A DNA stretch of 64,000 nucleotides from Verpa conica (lineage: Eukaryota; Ascomycota; Pezizomycetes; Pezizales; Morchellaceae): NCBI GenBank assembly GCA_033030425.1, contig JAUFSD010000011.1, positions 62,001 to 126,000 on the forward strand, in the 5' to 3' direction. Shown in pieces: positions 59,185 through 64,000 of this stretch. Made by a program: the position numbers and the translations under genes. Position 1 is the stretch's first letter. Every line of letters begins with the position of its first letter. The notes beneath the pieces were generated by a model. The model worked only from the letters and a program-made list of their open reading frames with translations, was not told the origin of the DNA and searched no databases.

Positions 59185-60486
59185 TCTGATGCCACGTTTG
59201 AATTACACAAGCGGCTCTTTGCCTCCTCTCATGAGAAAGCGCCACAGACGAACCTGCTCACTGCTGCTACCGAGGACAGCCGAGGGATGCGTGTCAGTCC
59301 CAAGAGACCACGGCTAATGTGTGGGTGCATGTCGAGTAGAGCAGCTATCCCCTCTTCCAGCCAGCTGCATGGGAATACATCGTGACCTTCTGCAACAAAG
59401 CGTAGACTAGCCAGTCTATGCGTGTTGGTGAGCTCTCGGGAGGCCTTACCGAATGCTGAGGACTGCAAGAATCCACGTGTATCCCCCATTGTTAATCAAG
59501 TATCTCGAGACCGGCCTCTCTCACTCAGCTCTGGCCCATCTCTCTCCTTGCTTTTCTTTCTCCCTTGCCACTACATAGATCACTCCTGCGTGACCGAGTC
59601 CCCAACACTTGCCCCTGGCATGCCTCACGTTTCTTTTTGCGGGAACGGTAGTTCCTTTTCCCTAGAGATCAGGATCTTCACCCTGAGTAAAGAGTGTTGA
59701 CCCGTCGCTGGACCTGTTGACCCGGCAGCAGGATGCGTATCTCACGTAGAGGTCTTTATGATGCACTGTAATCCACATTGAATATATATTCATATATTAC
59801 ATTGAGGGGAATTAACCACAATGAAGCGGATATGAGATGTATGGACATGGATTCTATCCCCCTTCGCCAGAACCGGAAAAATAGACTCCTTCGCGTCCCC
59901 CCGCCAAGAAACTTGGCCTGCCCAAGCGTTATGTCATTCTCACGATGTTTTGCAAATAATTTTTTTCTCTCCCGCCATCGACTTCCAAGGTTCAATGCTC
60001 AAATCAGTCAGCCACGTGGACTAGAATTTTCCTTCCATCGAGACAGCAGCACTGGCCGCCCCCTTCGAAAGCTTGGGGCATCAGGTGATGGGCGCAACTG
60101 AGCTTTTTTTTAGGTAATTAGAGTCCTTTATTACACCACAGACGTCGGGATCCACGGGTTCCAGTAAGGAGGGAAGGCGCAATAGGCAACCTTGGAGCAA
60201 CCTTGGTAGGGCTTAGCAAAGTATGGGGTAACTGGTTTCATGGGTCACCGGAGTCTTTGGAAGATTCGGCGTAAGGTCGCGTCGGGACTCCGTTAACGGC
60301 AGTTGTTGTACCAATCCGTGAAGGATCCCAACCAATTACTCGACATCGCATCATACTCGTGCTTTACATCGTCTTCCTGCACCGTGTTATTACGTTTTTA
60401 ACCGCAAAGAACTGAACATCGTGATCAAATTTTACCCAGAATGAATCATCCAGGGGGAGGGGGGTGGCTACAAGGCCTTCCAGGAG

Positions 60487-60496
60487 CTATATAAGC
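60487..60496 (+). promoter_or_regulatory. TATA-like element of the F-box gene
   Basis: GCTATATAAG about 100 bp upstream of the ATG at 60595, a plausible distance for a core promoter with a short leader. Sequence match only. Confidence 0.4.
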
Positions 60497-60594
60497 TACA
60501 TTCTTTTTTGGTCTGAGCCCACTGAGCAAAGAGAAGATTCAGTCATACAGTACTTCAATTGTGAAATATCGATTTATTTAATTCTTGAAAAGCT

Positions 60595-62174
60595 ATGCCG
60601 TCATTCGAGGATCTTCCCTTTGAGATTCTTTCAGAGATTCTTTCAATCGCCGCTGAGCTAAATTCAACGGAGGCTGTTACCTATACATACGGTCTGACTC
60701 AGGCCCCGAGGTCCTTACAGCGTCATCCTATCCAGAGATATGTCCGTGGACGAGTACCTCAAGACGTTCTCAGGTGGAACTCGGTCGATTCCTTCAGGCT
60801 GGTCAATTCCAGGTGGCACGAGTGGGCTTTGTCCTATGCTCTTAAAGAAGTATATGTCCGACGGTGGAGAGGTGGAGAACAGTAAGTAGTATCCTTTTCA
60901 CAGCTTTATCCCATTGAATCAAGAACTGACTCATATCTACTACAGATGGAAGAAAGAGGCCTTTGAAGACCTAGCCGACATCAATGCAACTGCAAACTCA
61001 TACCCGGTTGTCTTTCAAGATCCTTACAAATCCGTCAAGTCGACCGCCAAATTGTTCACCGACTACCCTCAGATTACCTCCCATATCCGCAGAATCTGGT
61101 TCAATGGCATCTACCAGTTCGATACAAACAAATACGTATTCCAGATCCTTCACAATGCCGTCAACGTCCAGAAGGCCGTGATCCCCTGGACTGCAGTACG
61201 CTATGGGACCGAGCAGGAGTGGCAACGATTCATGTCTTTCCCACGGTTAACATCCCTCGAGTTTTTGACCATCGGCTTGAAGAGCTCTCAATGCAGTATG
61301 CCAGCGAACCTTGTCGACAATGCTGTTCTGAGCACAAGTAGTCTGAACTTTGGCGGATTAAAGCGGTTCAAGATTTTCGGAGACTCAAATCTGAACCCCC
61401 TTACAGATGATGACTTGTTCTACATCTCGCGCACGGCTGTAAACCTCGAGGAGATTCACATCACGGGAGCTTCATCAATCACCATCAAAGGTATGTTTCT
61501 TGTAATTGTGTCATTTGTTGTTACCAGGGTTAGGGTTTTGTATCTAACCAGCAAATTCCACAGGTGTTGCCGCATTGGTCGCCGCCTCTTCTCGGACGCT
61601 CAAGCTTCTCGAATTTACTCCTCTATCCGACGAGGGTTTCAGCCATCCGAGCTACAATGTCGACCCTCAGGTACATATTTGCTCTCTCCTTGCATCGTGC
61701 CCGCGCCTGAAGGACCTAGCAATTACGGTTCCTTCCTGTTGCCCGGATCTGTTCTCTTGCACCGCGGTCAACTGGCACGAGACAGTCCGTATCAGGATTG
61801 CCGGGCGCGGAAACTGCCACAAGACCGGGCTACCGCTAGAGATGAACATTGAAGGGTTTGTAAATGTGCTTGAGTCGGCAAGGGACCTAGTGGGCCCTGA
61901 ATCGCGCAAAGGCAGAAACGAGCTCGATATTGAGATTGCCGTCGGTAACTTTCTGTTTGAGGTGAAAACCGGTTTCGTGCACGGTAACTACAGGGAGGCC
62001 AAGAAGCTATCCGAGATGGCGTGGTCTCCCGAGGAGTTCCCAACTACAAAGGGACCGTATGGCCACACTGGGCTTTATGGCGATTCGGAAGATGTCAAAG
62101 GGGAATGGTCCTGCATCTCGGAAAGAGATTTCTTTGAAGCGATGCGATGGGGGCTTTTGAAGTTTGATAATTAA
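60595..62174 (+). CDS. F-box protein with C-terminal leucine-rich-like region
   Basis: Three exons (60595-60881, 60946-61490, 61564-62174), introns of 64 and 73 bp, 480 residues. The N-terminus FEDLPFEILSEILSIAAEL begins an F-box; a long insertion separates it from the second half, FRLVNSRWHEWALSYALKEV. The rest has irregular leucine-rich spacing (FPRLTSLEFLTIGL, LEEIHITGASSITIKG, CPRLKDLAITVPSCC) typical of fungal F-box proteins with degenerate LRRs. Phase checks at both introns restore open sequence, and intron 2 joins SSITIKG to VAALVAASSRTLKLLEFTPL. Predicted to be a Skp1-binding substrate adaptor of an SCF ubiquitin ligase; the target is unknown. Intron 2 carries one of the telomere-like 11-mers (61527-61537). 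Confidence 0.85.
61527..61537 (+). repeat. Telomere-like 11-mer GGGTTAGGGTT (intronic)
   Basis: Exact copy inside intron 2 of the F-box gene, the only one of the nine within a transcribed gene. Confidence 0.7.
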
Positions 62175-62576
62175 TTGGTTACGTCACGATTGGGAAAAAA
62201 AAAAAAGAAAAAGGCTTGGGTGGAGTTTAAAATTTTTTTATTAAAAAAAGTATTTTTTCTTGACGATTTACTTGTATTTTTTTTCTTTATTCTTGGCTAC
62301 TTTATGTGCTGTCTCTCATTTTTTTTTTTGTATGGGAGTGGAGTTAAAATTCCTCGGGCATCGCATTGTTTTTTTTGTCTGTTACTCATTGTAATGCACG
62401 GGCATGCTTGGCCTTGTGCGGATCCTCGAGTTCGATGCATTCCATTGGCCCGATTCTAGTTAATTTTCCTCTTCTAATAATGCATAATTGATGGTTGTGC
62501 TCTACCCAATTCCTTCACAACATTACAAATATCCAAGACTTTTTACGTTGAGAGTAGCAAAGTAGGAAGGGGGAGG

Positions 62577-62605
62577 AGAGAGGGAGAGGGAGAGAGAGAG
62601 AGAGG
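62577..62605. repeat. GA-rich microsatellite
   Basis: Interrupted GA/GGA repeat. Confidence 0.85.
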
Positions 62606-63086
62606 GCAACTTGTCCTACAACGACATGAAGACCACCATTGGTAATTCAGAGCCTCGAGAGTTCAGACCCTCGGCACGTGCAGCAATAAAGAGAACAGCT
62701 GAGCCTTCACGATGCTCCAACTAATTGGTACAACAACAGCAGCAATAACACGGGGTGATAGTGCTACTCCAACTCCCCTGCTGTTTCCGACCCTCGTCTG
62801 CAAAGCGAGCGAATGAGCGTTAGTCGCTTGACGCCGTGCAGATTCTGGGATCATAGCCGGTACTTGACCTTCCTAACTTGTGCATTTCTAAAAATAAAAA
62901 CAAAAAAAAAACGGGGGAACCTTTACTATGCCAGCGCCCGAGGTGCAGCACTTCCGGATGCCATCGAGTGTAAAGTGTGCCAGCGAAAATGTGGAACCTT
63001 TGGCTGAGACCGGGTCAGAGCTCTGGGGCCTGCCCACCCACGGTACTAGTACATGGAGGGAGAGAAGTATTACGGTTTTTTCTATT

Positions 63087-63175
63087 GCGAGCGAGCAAGA
63101 GAGCCGACGGCAATAAGTCCCTTGCCGAGGTACGAGTGCATTAGGGACTTATGCAAAGGAGGCTCTCGCTCGCGC
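63087..63175. repeat. Imperfect inverted repeat near the transposase gene
   Basis: Outer arms GCGAGCGAGCAAGAGAGCC (63087-63105) and GGCTCTCGCTCGCGC (63161-63175); inner arms CAATAAGTCCCT (63111-63122) and AGGGACTTATG (63143-63153). It lies about 140 bp past the transposase stop, so it may belong to that element's end structure. Confidence 0.6.
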
Positions 63176-63312
63176 GAGAAGCCAGCGGTTTTTAGGGCCG
63201 GAAGTGGCCAAAAGTCTAACATGTTGAAAAGATTTAGAGCTGTGCACAGACATGGTTTGACTTAAAGAAATACATAGAAAATCACTCGATTTTGCGTTAC
63301 ACTTATTACCTC

Positions 63313-64000
63313 CTACTCTAGTGCACCTCCAATAATTACATGCTTTTGTGAACAAGTCCTCCTATTATGTCCATATTTTCCACATACCTGACAGCGCTGA
63401 CTTCCAGAACCTTTATCTGGAGGAGGTATCTCATTGTTTTGCAGTGCTTGTACTTGCACAACCTTTTTTTTCCGTGATTCAGCTGTTAAGCGAATTTTGC
63501 GCGGGCGACCGGCGGAACTGCGTAATTTTATCGGAGGTTCACATAGAGGAAGTGAATTAGAATTGGTTGTATATTGAGATAGGTTATTGAGGGTGACAGG
63601 TGCGAAATTTGTAGAATAGGTGTTTTTCCACGTTTGGACCGTAAATGCATCGGGGACATAATCGCGAGGGGATTGATTAAGCATATAGATACAGCTAAAT
63701 GCGTGACTGCATGGAATTTGGTTTTCTTGAAACCTTCCACAATCGCAAGTGCGTGTAGCTAAATTCACAATATAGGTCCGGTCATTAGCTTGCATAACAC
63801 TCCCTATTGTAGCGCTTGACATGCGAACAGCTAATGTATTTTTTCTCGAGGATCGCTCGCTGGTAAGAAGATGTTTCAAACAAAAATCCGTGAAAATCTG
63901 CCGTTTTTCGAGAAGATCACAGGCTTGTGTATAGCGCTTGAACCGTTGATGCATTGTAAGGTGCCAGATTTCGTTTAAAAGGTCTAATATCGATAATTCA
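63313..64000 (-). mobile_element. Mutator-like (MULE) transposase, C-terminal part, cut by window edge
   Basis: The frame is open from the stop at 63313 to the window end, about 229 codons, including codons upstream of the first visible Met (LDLLNEIWHLT). Two zinc motifs identify it. One is a SWIM-type finger, CDCGRFQENQIPCSH, with the C-x-C...C-x-H pattern found after the catalytic core of MULE transposases. The other is a C-terminal CCHC knuckle, CQVCGKYGHNRRTC. The catalytic DDE region would lie beyond the window. No stop or frameshift is seen in the visible part, so the copy may be recent. FAR1-like domesticated proteins share the SWIM finger; the knuckle and the repeat-rich setting favour a transposase. 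Confidence 0.82.

Larger units (their letters stand above)
52547..60594. other. 8-kb gene desert
   Basis: No intact gene supported. It holds a CAGG tandem (52836-52857), a CT microsatellite (54330-54355), several G runs of 8 or more (for example 55361-55372), telomere-like 11-mers (54492-54502, 59174-59184), the second GACCGGTC MITE (57277-57479), and a TATA-like promoter element near its right end. GC-rich frames around 55600-55950 are low-complexity and not called. Confidence 0.55.
62175..63312. other. Intergenic
   Basis: T-rich 3' region of the F-box gene, a GA microsatellite (about 62577-62605), and an inverted repeat (63087-63175) close to the transposase stop codon. No gene seen. Confidence 0.55.

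Noticed and set aside
55846..63040. Shared TCTGGGGCCTGCCCAC at about 55846 and 63023
   Set aside because: A 16-bp match without extension on either side; too little to call a repeat family.

Overview
The window looks like a gene-sparse, repeat-rich stretch of a filamentous ascomycete nuclear genome. The genes have short introns (51-73 bp, one of 214 bp) with GTAAGT/GTATGT-type donors and, in several, a CTAAC-like branch point before the acceptor. The protein families are typical of fungi: a PDR-type ABC transporter, a Zn2Cys6 regulator, an N-terminally membrane-bound ankyrin protein, and F-box proteins. About ten genes in 64 kb, separated by gene deserts of up to 11 kb full of short mobile elements, would suit a repeat-expanded Pezizomycete such as a truffle relative. 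That placement is an inference from style, not from a database match.

Layout. From 0 to 7 kb there are three intact genes: a DEDD-type 3'-5' exonuclease (-), a C2H2 zinc-finger protein with a repeated hydrophobic C-terminus (-), and an F-box/ankyrin protein (+). From 7.6 to 16.9 kb there is a cluster of ten copies of a tRNA-like, Pol III-type short repeat. Several copies are joined to longer bodies, and a 234-bp MITE is also present. From 17 to 26 kb there are a small uncharacterised gene that is probably frameshifted, a 1321-residue membrane/ankyrin protein spread over five exons, and a short-chain dehydrogenase, followed by a 141-bp MITE. From 27 to 35 kb there are a PDR-type ABC transporter (-) and a zinc-independent medium-chain dehydrogenase (-). 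At 36.5-39 kb there is a secreted Pro/Ser/Asp-rich repeat protein (+). The interval 39-50 kb is a gene desert with decayed sequence and homopolymer tracts. At 50-52.5 kb there is a Zn2Cys6 transcription factor (+). The interval 52.5-60.6 kb is a second desert holding the second copy of the 234-bp MITE family. At 60.6-62.2 kb there is an F-box protein (+). The right edge cuts into the C-terminal part of a Mutator-like (MULE) transposase (-).

The genes do not form an obvious pathway or biosynthetic cluster. The two dehydrogenases and the PDR transporter sit within 10 kb of each other, but no synthase, P450 or pathway regulator lies between them, so I do not call a metabolite cluster. The most unusual items are the tRNA-like repeat family that occurs at the 3' end of two unrelated bodies, two MITE families flanked by TA, nine exact copies of a telomere-like 11-mer scattered through the window, and the zinc-finger protein ending in three 38-residue hydrophobic repeats.
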